From Treponema sp. (lineage in GTDB: Bacteria; Spirochaetota; Spirochaetia; Treponematales; Breznakiellaceae), in assembly GCA_031258265.1 (NCBI GenBank), contig JAIRNB010000243.1, forward strand, positions 1 through 5,198: DNA of 5,198 bases. Direction: 5' to 3'. Position 1 is the stretch's first letter. Every line of letters starts with the position of its first letter. Below the pieces are notes generated by a model, which was not told where the DNA came from, did no database searches, and was given only the letters and a program-made list of their open reading frames with translations. Below, piece after piece: positions 1 to 5,128 of the stretch. A program made the translations under genes and the position numbers.

Positions 1-1
1 G

Positions 2-145
2 ATACAGCTTATCATCACCAACGCTGTTAAATGGGCCTGCCCTGTTCAGCGGAACTGCGTAAGGGACCGGGGGGGCGCCAACGCCGCGGCCCTGGAAGCC
101 TATACCCTGGAGGACGCGAGCTTTACCCCCGTAACCAGGGCTTAG
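2..145 (+). CDS. 3' end of an unidentified gene (partial, start outside window)
   Basis: An open frame enters from the left edge and runs 47 codons to a TAG at 143-145. It is too short to identify with confidence. Codon use is rich in G/C third positions, like the operon genes, and the peptide looks protein-like. It begins with a short hydrophobic helix-like stretch ending in NAVKWA (residues 8-13 of the fragment) and has a polar, Ala-rich tail. Endings of the form 'L-x-x-N-A-V-x-W-A' occur in ThuA-like and other class I glutamine-amidotransferase-fold proteins, including the trimerisation domain of some beta-galactosidases. That link is recalled and weak. The stop lies only nine bases before a repeat element begins. 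An ATG-initiated frame at 31-249 overlaps it but runs through the repeat and is judged spurious. The fragment could also be a chance open frame. Confidence 0.42.
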   Translation: MQLIITNAVKWACPVQRNCVRDRGGANAAALEAYTLEDASFTPVTRA

Positions 146-153
146 CGTTTACC

Positions 154-215
154 GCGCTATGCGGTGCCGCATTATTCAATTCACAGCCTTCGGCTGCTCT
201 TATTGCGCAAGGGAT
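154..215 (-). repeat. Dispersed hairpin repeat, upstream copy (inverted relative to 4934-4995)
   Basis: Read on the minus strand, this 62-base segment aligns end to end with 4934-4995. Three blocks are identical: ATCCCTTGCGC, GCAGCCGAAGGCTGT and ACCGCATAGCGC, of 11, 15 and 12 bases. They are joined by diverged linkers of nearly equal total length. It contains two small hairpins: CAGCC/GGCTG around TTC (184-196) and ATGCGG/CCGCAT around TG (159-172). The pattern of conserved blocks with palindromic cores fits a non-coding interspersed element of the REP or MITE kind. No transposase is present in the window. Confidence 0.8.
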
Positions 216-232
216 AGAGCGGAAATACCGGA

Positions 233-253
233 GACTTTACCGCAGGTAAAGTC
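233..253. repeat. Perfect inverted repeat (hairpin)
   Basis: GACTTTACC and GGTAAAGTC form a perfect 9-base stem around the loop GCA. There is no T-run after either arm, so it is not a typical intrinsic terminator. It lies beside the dispersed repeat at 154-215 and has the same 3-base loop style as the hairpins downstream of csrA, so it may be a further module of the same element. Confidence 0.6.
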
Positions 254-276
254 GAGGAATTGCAGCGATAGCCCGG

Positions 277-296
277 TTTTTGCGGGCACGCAAAAA
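277..296. repeat. Inverted repeat (hairpin)
   Basis: TTTTTGCG and CGCAAAAA form an 8-base stem around GGCA. A competing 5-base stem, GCCCG/CGGGC at 271-287, overlaps it, so only one can form at a time. The T-run is in the left arm rather than after the stem, so terminator function is doubtful on either strand. Confidence 0.45.
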
Positions 297-377
297 TGCG
301 CCCATAAACAAACGAAAAAGTAGACGCCGCTACCTGGTATACGTCCCGCGTTCATTCCCCGGCTTCCCTTTTCCGCT

Positions 378-404
378 TTAAGCCGTGGTTTTTTCCGCCG
401 ATAT
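378..404 (+). promoter_or_regulatory. Candidate sigma-28 (FliA) flagellar promoter
   Basis: GCCGATAT at 397-404 matches the sigma-28 -10 consensus GCCGATAA at seven of eight bases. The -35 candidate TTAAGCCG (378-385) lies exactly 11 bases upstream, the canonical spacing for TAAAGTTT-N11-GCCGATAA; it matches at T, A, A and G but not in the last three bases. It stands 23 bases before the start codon of the first operon gene. Transcription would start near 411 and leave a very short leader that begins about at the ribosome binding site. A sigma-28 promoter suits genes of the hook-filament junction, which are late flagellar genes in many bacteria. Confidence 0.7.
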
Positions 405-427
405 TTGATCGAAGAGGTGTTTTGGAT

Positions 428-916
428 ATGTATGCACGGTGTTCCCGGATTCTTGAACGGGAGATCGAAGCCCTGCGGGGTATCGGGGAGCTTCAAAAGC
501 AGGTCCATGACGCGGTGTTTAAGCGGGAATGGGCCGGTTTTGAGGCCCTCCTCGCCAAGGCAAGCGGTATCGGGACAGAGCTTGAAGCGCTGGAGGAGGA
601 GCGGAGGACCCTGTTTAGCGAACTTCCCGGTTTTTCCGCCGCGCCGGACTTTGAAACCGGTTTCTACCGCCTTAGCGTCTGTCTTCCCCCGGATGAGCAA
701 AGGGATTTGACGGCAAAGTACCGGGAACTGAGGATGGCGGGCCGCCGGGTAAGGATAAACAACGAGAATCTCCTGGCCTATATTGCCGGGATCAGGGCCA
801 CCATGGCGGCTTTTATCGAATCCGCCTTTCCCGGCCGTAAGGGCCGGCTCTACGCCCGTAACGGCGCCGTAATTCCCCAGGATATGAGCTGTATGGTGCT
901 TAACCACAGTCTTTAG
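428..916 (+). CDS. flgN: FlgN-like flagellar export chaperone
   Basis: The predicted 162-residue protein is largely helical, without signal peptide or membrane segment. It has a Leu/Glu-rich amphipathic stretch with coiled-coil character at about residues 41-66 (including ELEALEEERRTLF) and a second long helical region at about 90-130. FlgN proteins are small cytoplasmic helical chaperones that bind the C-termini of FlgK and FlgL and deliver them to the flagellar type III export gate. The sequence has no diagnostic motif, so the name rests on size, helical composition and position directly before flgK and flgL. I chose ATG at 428 because the AGGTG ribosome binding site (415-419) is eight bases upstream. 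The in-frame TTG at 422 would add two residues but sits only two bases from that site. The stop codon overlaps the ribosome binding site of flgK nine bases before the next start, which suggests translational coupling. Confidence 0.75.
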   Translation: MYARCSRILEREIEALRGIGELQKQVHDAVFKREWAGFEALLAKASGIGTELEALEEERRTLFSELPGFSAAPDFETGFYRLSVCLPPDEQRDLTAKYRELRMAGRRVRINNENLLAYIAGIRATMAAFIESAFPGRKGRLYARNGAVIPQDMSCMVLNHSL

Positions 917-919
917 GAG
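915..919 (+). promoter_or_regulatory. Ribosome binding site of flgK
   Basis: AGGAG ends six bases before the flgK ATG at 926 and shares two bases with the stop codon of the upstream chaperone gene. It is the strongest Shine-Dalgarno sequence in the operon, along with that of fliW. Confidence 0.85.
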
Positions 920-925
920 TAAACG

Positions 926-2821
926 ATGACATCCACCTTCATGGGCATCGAAATCGGGAAACGGGGGGTCCATGTTCATCAACAGGCCCTGAACGTTACC
1001 GGACATAATCTGACTAACGCTTCCACCGAAGGGTATTCCCGGCAGCGGATCGAGATGTCCGCCTTTGATCCTATCTACCTGCCGGGCCTTAACCGGGAGG
1101 AAACCCCTGGCCAAATCGGTCAGGGTACGGTGGTGGAACGGATTCAGCGGATTCGGGATCAGCTTCTGGACAAGCAGATTGTTTCCCAGTCCTCGGAAGA
1201 AGGCTACTGGCAGGCCCGGGACCCCTACGTCAGGATGATGGACCAGATCTACCTGGAACCCGGTGAAAAATCTATCCGTAGTAAGATGGACGAATTCTGG
1301 GATGCCTGGGAGGAACTGGCTAACTTTCCCGCGGACAGCCACCCCCGGACTTCGATACTGGAACGGGGGAAGACTCTTATCGACGGGATTCACCGCCGCT
1401 ACCAGGCCCTCAAGGGACTGCAGGTGATGGCGGACGAAGATATTCAGCTTACCGTGGTCAAGGTGAACGAGCTTTCCAGGGAGATTGCCGCCTTGAACCG
1501 GGACATCACCAGGATAAAGGCCCAGGGCGATAACCCCAACGATCTTATGGACCGGCGGGACCTTCTGGTAGACACCCTTTCCTCTATTATTGATGTGACG
1601 GTGGATAACCGGGACAGTGATGAGTTTATGGTCCATACGGCGGGTCTTGTGCTGGTCCAGGGCAAGATTGGCCGTCAGTTCGATTTGGAGCGGAACATAG
1701 ATACCGAAGGCTACTCCCGGATTGTCTGGCAGGAAACCGGAGACGAGGCCCGTTTCCGGCGGGGGAGTCTTGCGGCCCTGGTGGAACTGCGGGATCTAAC
1801 CATCGAAGATGAGATTCAAACCCTGGATAACATGACCATGAATTTCGCGGACCTGGTAAACGAAGTCCACCGGGCCGGTTACGGCATTAATGGTACTACG
1901 GGGAACAACTTTTTTTCCGAGTACCCCTTTGTTACCAATGTGAATGGGAACTATGACCGGGACGGGGACGGGGTATACGATTCCAGTTACATCTACCGCA
2001 TTAACGGAACCAATGTTCTGGAAAGCCAGGCCCAGACCGGACTTGAAGGGGAGATCACCCTTTCCGGCCCCGGCGGTGAAAATATTAGGGTTCCCTACTA
2101 TTCCACCGATACGGTGCAGGACATCATCACCAGGATCAACAATTCAGGGGCCGAGGTGGCAGCCCGGCTTAACCGGGACGGTTATCTTTCCCTTAAAGCC
2201 ACCGCCGCCGGAACCGTGGAAGGGCTGGAAAGGCAGAACCCCGATTTTGTGATTCGCCATATCGAAGATTCCGGTTTTTTCCTGGGGGGCTATGCGGGGA
2301 TCTTCGCGGATTCCGGCCCGGGGGGAAACTATGACTGGGCCCAGGCGGATGCCGTAGCGGTACTGCGGGGCGGGGCGGAAAATTACGCCCTGGCCCCCAT
2401 TGCCCATCCCTCCGGCTGGATAGAGGTAAACCCCTCCCTGGTAAGGGACCCCGGTTCGGTGGCCTCCGGTTTTGGTTTTAACGGCCATGCCGCCAATCCG
2501 GGGAACGGAGACGCCGCCGCGGCTATCGCGGCGATCCGCAACACCCCGGTAATGGTGGGGGCCCTGGGGACTTTTGACGATTATTTCGCCGATGCCGCCG
2601 GACGGATCGGTACGCTGGGAGAACGGACGGGAACGGCCCTGGAGACGGAAAACCTGATCATGAAACAACTGCGGGATATGCGGCAGTCGGTCTCCGGGGT
2701 GAATATCGACGAGGAGCTTTCCAACATGATCAAATACCAGCACGGCTATGCCGCGGCGGCCCGGTTTGTCACCACGGTAAATTCCATGCTGGATACGCTG
2801 ATTAACCGGATGGGGGTGTAG
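926..2821 (+). CDS. flgK: Flagellar hook-associated protein 1 (FlgK)
   Basis: FlgK is the first of the two junction proteins between hook and filament and is exported through the flagellar type III apparatus. The N-terminus has the family motif ALNVTGHNLTNASTEGYSRQ (residues 21-40), as in flagellar rod, hook and junction proteins. The C-terminus (591-631) is the paired helical segment beginning GVNIDEELSNMIKYQ, typical of FlgK. No cleavable signal peptide is expected or seen. At 631 residues it is longer than enterobacterial FlgK (about 547), and the extra length lies in the middle, surface-exposed part. That part contains an acidic loop DRDGDGVYD (344-352), resembling a calcium-binding loop, and a flagellin-IN-like segment around DTVQDIITRIN (395-405). 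Tandem stops TAG and TAA end the gene, and flgL begins three bases after the TAG. FlgN is the expected chaperone, encoded just upstream. Confidence 0.98.
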   Translation: MTSTFMGIEIGKRGVHVHQQALNVTGHNLTNASTEGYSRQRIEMSAFDPIYLPGLNREETPGQIGQGTVVERIQRIRDQLLDKQIVSQSSEEGYWQARDPYVRMMDQIYLEPGEKSIRSKMDEFWDAWEELANFPADSHPRTSILERGKTLIDGIHRRYQALKGLQVMADEDIQLTVVKVNELSREIAALNRDITRIKAQGDNPNDLMDRRDLLVDTLSSIIDVTVDNRDSDEFMVHTAGLVLVQGKIGRQFDLERNIDTEGYSRIVWQETGDEARFRRGSLAALVELRDLTIEDEIQTLDNMTMNFADLVNEVHRAGYGINGTTGNNFFSEYPFVTNVNGNYDRDGDGVYDSSYIYRINGTNVLESQAQTGLEGEITLSGPGGENIRVPYYSTDTVQDIITRINNSGAEVAARLNRDGYLSLKATAAGTVEGLERQNPDFVIRHIEDSGFFLGGYAGIFADSGPGGNYDWAQADAVAVLRGGAENYALAPIAHPSGWIEVNPSLVRDPGSVASGFGFNGHAANPGNGDAAAAIAAIRNTPVMVGALGTFDDYFADAAGRIGTLGERTGTALETENLIMKQLRDMRQSVSGVNIDEELSNMIKYQHGYAAAARFVTTVNSMLDTLINRMGV

Positions 2822-2824
2822 TAA

Positions 2825-4072
2825 ATGAGACGGGTATCCACGGACATGCCGAATAACGATATGCAGTATTACCTGCGCCGCCAGGAAGAAAGACTCAATA
2901 ATACCCAGACGAAAATCGCCAGCCAGTCCCGGATTCTGGCCCTGCGGGACGATCCCCTGGCCGCCAGTCACGCGGTGCGATACCAGTCCTACCTGGCCCG
3001 GCTGGAACGTTTCGAGAAGAACACCTACTTTGCCCGGGAGCATTTCAACAACACCTATACATACATGAATGAGGCCAACTCGGTACTCCAGAGGATTCGG
3101 GAACTGGCCGTTCAGGGGGCCCACGGGACTTACAGCGCCGATGACATGAAGATCATGGCGGGGGAAATAAACGAGCTTGTTAAGGAACTGGCGGACATAG
3201 CCAATGCCCAGGGCCCCGACGGTAAACAAATTTTCGCCGGGGACCGGGCCCTTTCCGAACCTTTCCGCATGGTGGAAGGCACCGTGGCCGGGGGAGGGGA
3301 GAGCATGGTAGTCCGGGTTGAATACCGGGGGGCCGGCGCTTCCCGGCGGACCGAAATAAGCGACGGGGCCTATATAGAACTGGACATCTCCGGGGGCGAG
3401 GCTTTTTGGGCGGAGAAGATGCAGATCATCTCCACCCTGGACTCAAGCGAATTCCGGGTAACCGAAGATACCAGCGTCTTTGTTGACGGGGTGGAGATTC
3501 CCCTGAGTATCGGGGATACGGTCCAGGCCGTCATTGCCAAGATCAACGACTCTGCCGCCCCGGTAAAAGCCTACCTGGACCCCCAGACCCGGGGTCTTGC
3601 CCTGGAGGGGACTAACGCCCACCTTATCCGCCTGGAGGATAAAGAGGGGTCCCGGATTTTCCAGGAACTGGGGCTTACCCGGGGAAACCCCCAAGGCGGG
3701 GCCCCCAACTGGGGTGATTCCGCCCGGGTGGCCGGCGGTTCCGTCTTCGATATGGTAATCCGGCTCCGGGACGCCCTGTACCGGGGGGACCAGGAATTTG
3801 TGGGAAGCCTGGGAATCGGCGGCATGGATCTGGCTTTGGGAAACCTGGAGTCTAAAATCGCCGAAATAGGAAGCCGGGAAGAACGGGCGGAGATGACCTG
3901 GCAGCGTCTAAACCAGGAGATCCCCAATGTAAGCGCCCAGCTTGGCCGAGAGGCGGGGCTGGACTTTGTAGACGCCGCCACGGAACTGGGGATGATGGAC
4001 TTTGCCCACCGGGCGGCCCTGCAAGCCGCCGCCAAGATCCTTCCCCCCACTCTGTTGGATTTTTTACGTTAA
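2825..4072 (+). CDS. flgL: Flagellar hook-associated protein 3 (FlgL)
   Basis: FlgL is the second hook-filament junction protein, lying between FlgK and the first filament subunits, and is related to flagellin. The N-terminus (MRRVSTDM, helical to about residue 70, with the family-type LRDDPLAAS at 40-48) and the C-terminus (FVDAATELGMMDF leading to LLDFLR at 410-415) are the conserved flagellin-like coiled ends. The middle is variable and carries a flagellin-IN-like segment at DTVQAVIAKIN (231-241), resembling one in FlgK. At 415 residues it is longer than the enterobacterial protein (about 317). The ATG at 2825 is served by a G-rich ribosome binding site, GGGGGTG at 2812-2818, inside the end of flgK, implying coupled translation. 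The last three codons and stop form the first unit of a 16-base tandem repeat that extends towards fliW. Confidence 0.97.
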   Translation: MRRVSTDMPNNDMQYYLRRQEERLNNTQTKIASQSRILALRDDPLAASHAVRYQSYLARLERFEKNTYFAREHFNNTYTYMNEANSVLQRIRELAVQGAHGTYSADDMKIMAGEINELVKELADIANAQGPDGKQIFAGDRALSEPFRMVEGTVAGGGESMVVRVEYRGAGASRRTEISDGAYIELDISGGEAFWAEKMQIISTLDSSEFRVTEDTSVFVDGVEIPLSIGDTVQAVIAKINDSAAPVKAYLDPQTRGLALEGTNAHLIRLEDKEGSRIFQELGLTRGNPQGGAPNWGDSARVAGGSVFDMVIRLRDALYRGDQEFVGSLGIGGMDLALGNLESKIAEIGSREERAEMTWQRLNQEIPNVSAQLGREAGLDFVDAATELGMMDFAHRAALQAAAKILPPTLLDFLR

Positions 4073-4108
4073 GTAATTTTTACGCTAAGTAATTTTTAGG
4101 CTAAGTAA
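4061..4108 (+). repeat. Three tandem 16-base repeats at the flgL 3' end
   Basis: Three consecutive units follow the consensus TTTTTACGCTAAGTAA, at 4061-4076, 4077-4092 and 4093-4108. Unit 1 has T for C at its ninth base; unit 3 has G for C at its seventh. Unit 1 begins exactly at codon F413 of flgL and encodes F-L-R-stop, so the other two look like copies of the gene end. The period is not a multiple of three. The tract is AT-rich in a GC-rich operon and fills most of the flgL-fliW gap. No strong promoter or hairpin is evident in it. Confidence 0.92.
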
Positions 4109-4113
4109 TAAGC

Positions 4114-4118
4114 AGGAG
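4114..4118 (+). promoter_or_regulatory. Ribosome binding site deciding the GTG start of fliW
   Basis: AGGAG lies six bases before the GTG at 4125. No ATG stands at a better distance, and the peptide from GTG matches the expected FliW N-terminus, so this site fixes the non-ATG start. Confidence 0.85.
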
Positions 4119-4124
4119 AACAAG

Positions 4125-4571
4125 GTGAAAGTACAGACCAAGGCCTTTGGCTCTATCGACGCGGAAGAGCGGCAGAGAATAGTATTTCCCCAGGGACTCT
4201 TTGGGTTTGAAGAACTCAAGGATTATGTACTCCTGGACGCGGAAAAACAGCCCTTTTACTGGCTCCAATCGGTGGATAAAGAACAAGTGGCCTTTGTCGT
4301 GGTAAACCCCTTTCTGATCCGCTCCGATTACGAGGTGAACATCGGCAACGAGGAACTGGCGGAGATCGGCATTGACTCCCCGGAAAAGACGCTTATCTTT
4401 GCTATCGTCACGATTCCCCGGAATGACGATCCCATGACAGTAAATCTGCAGGGCCCCCTGGTGATCAACCGGGACACCCGCCGGGGAAAACAGGCCGTCT
4501 TAAACGATTCCCGCTGGAAAACCAAGCACGACATCATGGCGGAACTTGCCTCCGCCCGGACGCGGGGGTAA
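4125..4571 (+). CDS. fliW: Flagellar assembly factor FliW
   Basis: FliW is a small cytoplasmic protein that binds newly made flagellin and, when free, binds CsrA and stops it repressing translation; this partner-switch was worked out in Bacillus subtilis. The 148-residue sequence shows the family pattern throughout: FPQGLFGFEELKDYVLL (21-37), PFYWLQSV (43-50), a beta-rich centre including VAFVVVNPF, then VNLQGPLVIN (106-115) and GKQAVLND (121-128). The length is usual for the family. Translation starts at GTG, supported by a well-placed AGGAG. csrA starts three bases after its stop codon, the classic fliW-csrA pairing that keeps the antagonist and its target in step. The 52-base gap from flgL is the widest in the operon, so a separate fliW-csrA transcript is possible, although I see no clear promoter there. 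Confidence 0.98.
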   Translation: MKVQTKAFGSIDAEERQRIVFPQGLFGFEELKDYVLLDAEKQPFYWLQSVDKEQVAFVVVNPFLIRSDYEVNIGNEELAEIGIDSPEKTLIFAIVTIPRNDDPMTVNLQGPLVINRDTRRGKQAVLNDSRWKTKHDIMAELASARTRG

Positions 4572-4574
4572 ACA

Positions 4575-4790
4575 ATGCTCATACTATCCAGAAAAGTAAA
4601 CGAGAAGATCATGATTGGGGATGATATTTCCGTTTCCATCATAGAAGTCCGGGGGGATCAGGTACGGCTGGGGGTAGACGCCCCGCGCTCCGTTAAGGTA
4701 TTCCGGCAGGAAGTGTTCGACGCCATAAAAGCGGAAAACCGGGCCGCCGCGGAGTCCAAACCAAAACTCCCGGATATCGATCTTGGTTAG
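4575..4790 (+). CDS. csrA: Carbon storage regulator / translational repressor CsrA
   Basis: CsrA is a dimeric RNA-binding protein that recognises GGA motifs in mRNA leaders, often over the ribosome binding site, and blocks translation. In several bacteria, including Bacillus and Borrelia, its targets include flagellin. The N-terminal strand MLILSRKVNEKIMIGDDISV is typical. The RNA-contacting residues known from E. coli are kept: L4 and R6 in strand 1, and V42, R44 and E46 in strand 5, here in VFRQEVF. Position 43 is Phe where the E. coli protein has His. The 71 residues are close to the usual 60-70, with a charged, Pro-containing tail. The ribosome binding site is a plain G-run (4564-4568) at the end of fliW, six bases from ATG, implying coupling to fliW. 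The stop codon lies inside an 8-base direct repeat. Confidence 0.98.
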   Translation: MLILSRKVNEKIMIGDDISVSIIEVRGDQVRLGVDAPRSVKVFRQEVFDAIKAENRAAAESKPKLPDIDLG

Positions 4791-4803
4791 TACACGGTTA
4801 GTA
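4785..4803 (+). repeat. 8-base direct repeat spanning the csrA stop
   Basis: GGTTAGTA occurs at 4785-4792 and again at 4796-4803, a period of 11 bases. The first copy contains the last Gly codon and the TAG stop of csrA. On its own it is short enough to be chance. It is listed because it resembles the repeat beginning in the last codons of flgL. Confidence 0.55.
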
Positions 4804-4841
4804 GTATAACTGTGAATGTTGGTTTAGGAAATTCGGGCGCA

Positions 4842-4864
4842 TCCCCGGCCCTGTGGGCCGGGGA
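4842..4864 (+). terminator. Strong GC hairpin after csrA, possible operon terminator
   Basis: TCCCCGGCCC and GGGCCGGGGA form a perfect 10-base stem around TGT, starting 51 bases after the csrA stop. It is the first stable structure after the operon and may stop transcription or protect the 3' end. It lacks the T-run of a classical intrinsic terminator (ACCGGGC-type sequence follows), and similar hairpins continue for 240 bases, so it may simply belong to the repeat cluster. Confidence 0.4.
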
Positions 4865-4892
4865 CCGGGCTTTCCGGGGCTCCGGCCTCCTC

Positions 4893-4926
4893 GCCCCTGC
4901 GGGGCTGCGGTGGCGCGCTTCGCGCC
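4893..4926. repeat. Pair of adjacent short GC hairpins
   Basis: GCCCC/GGGGC around TGC (4893-4905) and GGCGCG/CGCGCC around CTT (4912-4926) lie six bases apart. Both have 3-base loops, like the neighbouring palindromes. Confidence 0.55.
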
Positions 4927-4933
4927 CCCTCCA

Positions 4934-4995
4934 ATCCCTTGCGCGAGAGAGGCAGCCGAAGGCTGTTATTTAACAAATATGGAACCGCATAGCGC
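4934..4995 (+). repeat. Dispersed hairpin repeat, downstream copy (inverted relative to 154-215)
   Basis: This 62-base segment matches the reverse complement of 154-215 in three exact blocks at 4934-4944, 4952-4966 and 4984-4995. It holds the hairpin CAGCC/GGCTG around GAA (4953-4965). Its right end overlaps the first unit of the 149-base direct repeat, so the repeat families share sequence. The last block (ACCGCATAGCGC) occurs a third time at 5133-5144. Confidence 0.8.
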
Positions 4996-5049
4996 CAGTG
5001 ATTCCCCAGATATTGGGTAATGCGGCCAAGCTTTAGCTTGGCCAGTGCG
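4980..5049 (+). repeat. Direct repeat unit 1 (149-base period)
   Basis: This 70-base segment recurs at 5129-5198 with a single difference (T at 4999, C at 5148). It contains an imperfect stem around CCCAGATATTGGG (5005-5017) and a 9-base-stem palindrome, GGCCAAGCT/AGCTTGGCC, separated by TT (5024-5043). Weaker similarity extends to the left from the GGCTGT at 4961, paralleled at 5109. Near identity suggests recent duplication or selection for sequence. Confidence 0.93.
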
Positions 5050-5055
5050 CGCGCG

Positions 5056-5080
5056 GCGCAACGCGCTCCGCGCGTTGCGC
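5056..5080. repeat. Perfect 11-base-stem hairpin between direct repeats
   Basis: GCGCAACGCGC and GCGCGTTGCGC pair perfectly around the loop TCC. It lies in the spacer between the two direct repeat units and, with the TCC-loop hairpin at 5091-5107, makes up most of that spacer. Confidence 0.75.
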
Positions 5081-5090
5081 TGGAACTAAA

Positions 5091-5107
5091 GCCGGCATCC
5101 TGCCGGC
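5091..5107. repeat. Perfect 7-base-stem hairpin between direct repeats
   Basis: GCCGGCA and TGCCGGC pair around TCC. It occupies the position relative to repeat unit 2 that the CAGCC/GGCTG hairpin (4953-4965) occupies relative to unit 1, so the hairpin core seems to vary while its position is kept. Confidence 0.65.
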
Positions 5108-5128
5108 AGGCTGTATATTAAACTAACG

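Larger units (their letters stand above)
146..377. other. Intergenic region with hairpin-forming repeat, no gene seen
   Basis: No credible coding frame was found on either strand; the long minus-strand frame reaching in from flgK is a shadow of that gene. The left half (154-215) is a repeat that recurs inverted downstream of csrA. It is followed by a perfect 9-base-stem hairpin at 233-253 and an 8-base-stem hairpin at 277-296. The stretch from about 300 to 377 has no structure I can name and leads into the promoter. Confidence 0.7.

Noticed and set aside
31..249. Small ATG-initiated frame at the left end
   Set aside because: It has no ribosome binding site, is Arg/Gly-rich, and runs through the hairpin repeat at 154-215. 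The frame at 2-145 looks more like coding sequence.
422..427. TTG at 422 as the start of the FlgN-like protein
   Set aside because: The ribosome binding site would be only two bases away; ATG at 428 has normal spacing.
200..1636. Long minus-strand open frame of 478 codons overlapping flgN and flgK
   Set aside because: It lies antisense to flgN and to strongly conserved flgK coding sequence, runs into the intergenic repeat, has low-complexity Pro/Gly/His-rich composition and resembles no family I know. It is a by-product of the GC-rich codon use.
2144..3229. Minus-strand open frame of 361 codons across the flgK-flgL junction
   Set aside because: Both genes beneath it are certain. The antisense product has the same Gly/Pro/His-rich composition expected of a mirror frame.
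4783..4810. Possible housekeeping promoter: TTGGTT and TATAAC separated by 16 bases at the csrA end
   Set aside because: The -35 is poor, no gene follows within the window, and the sequence overlaps the short duplication at the csrA stop.
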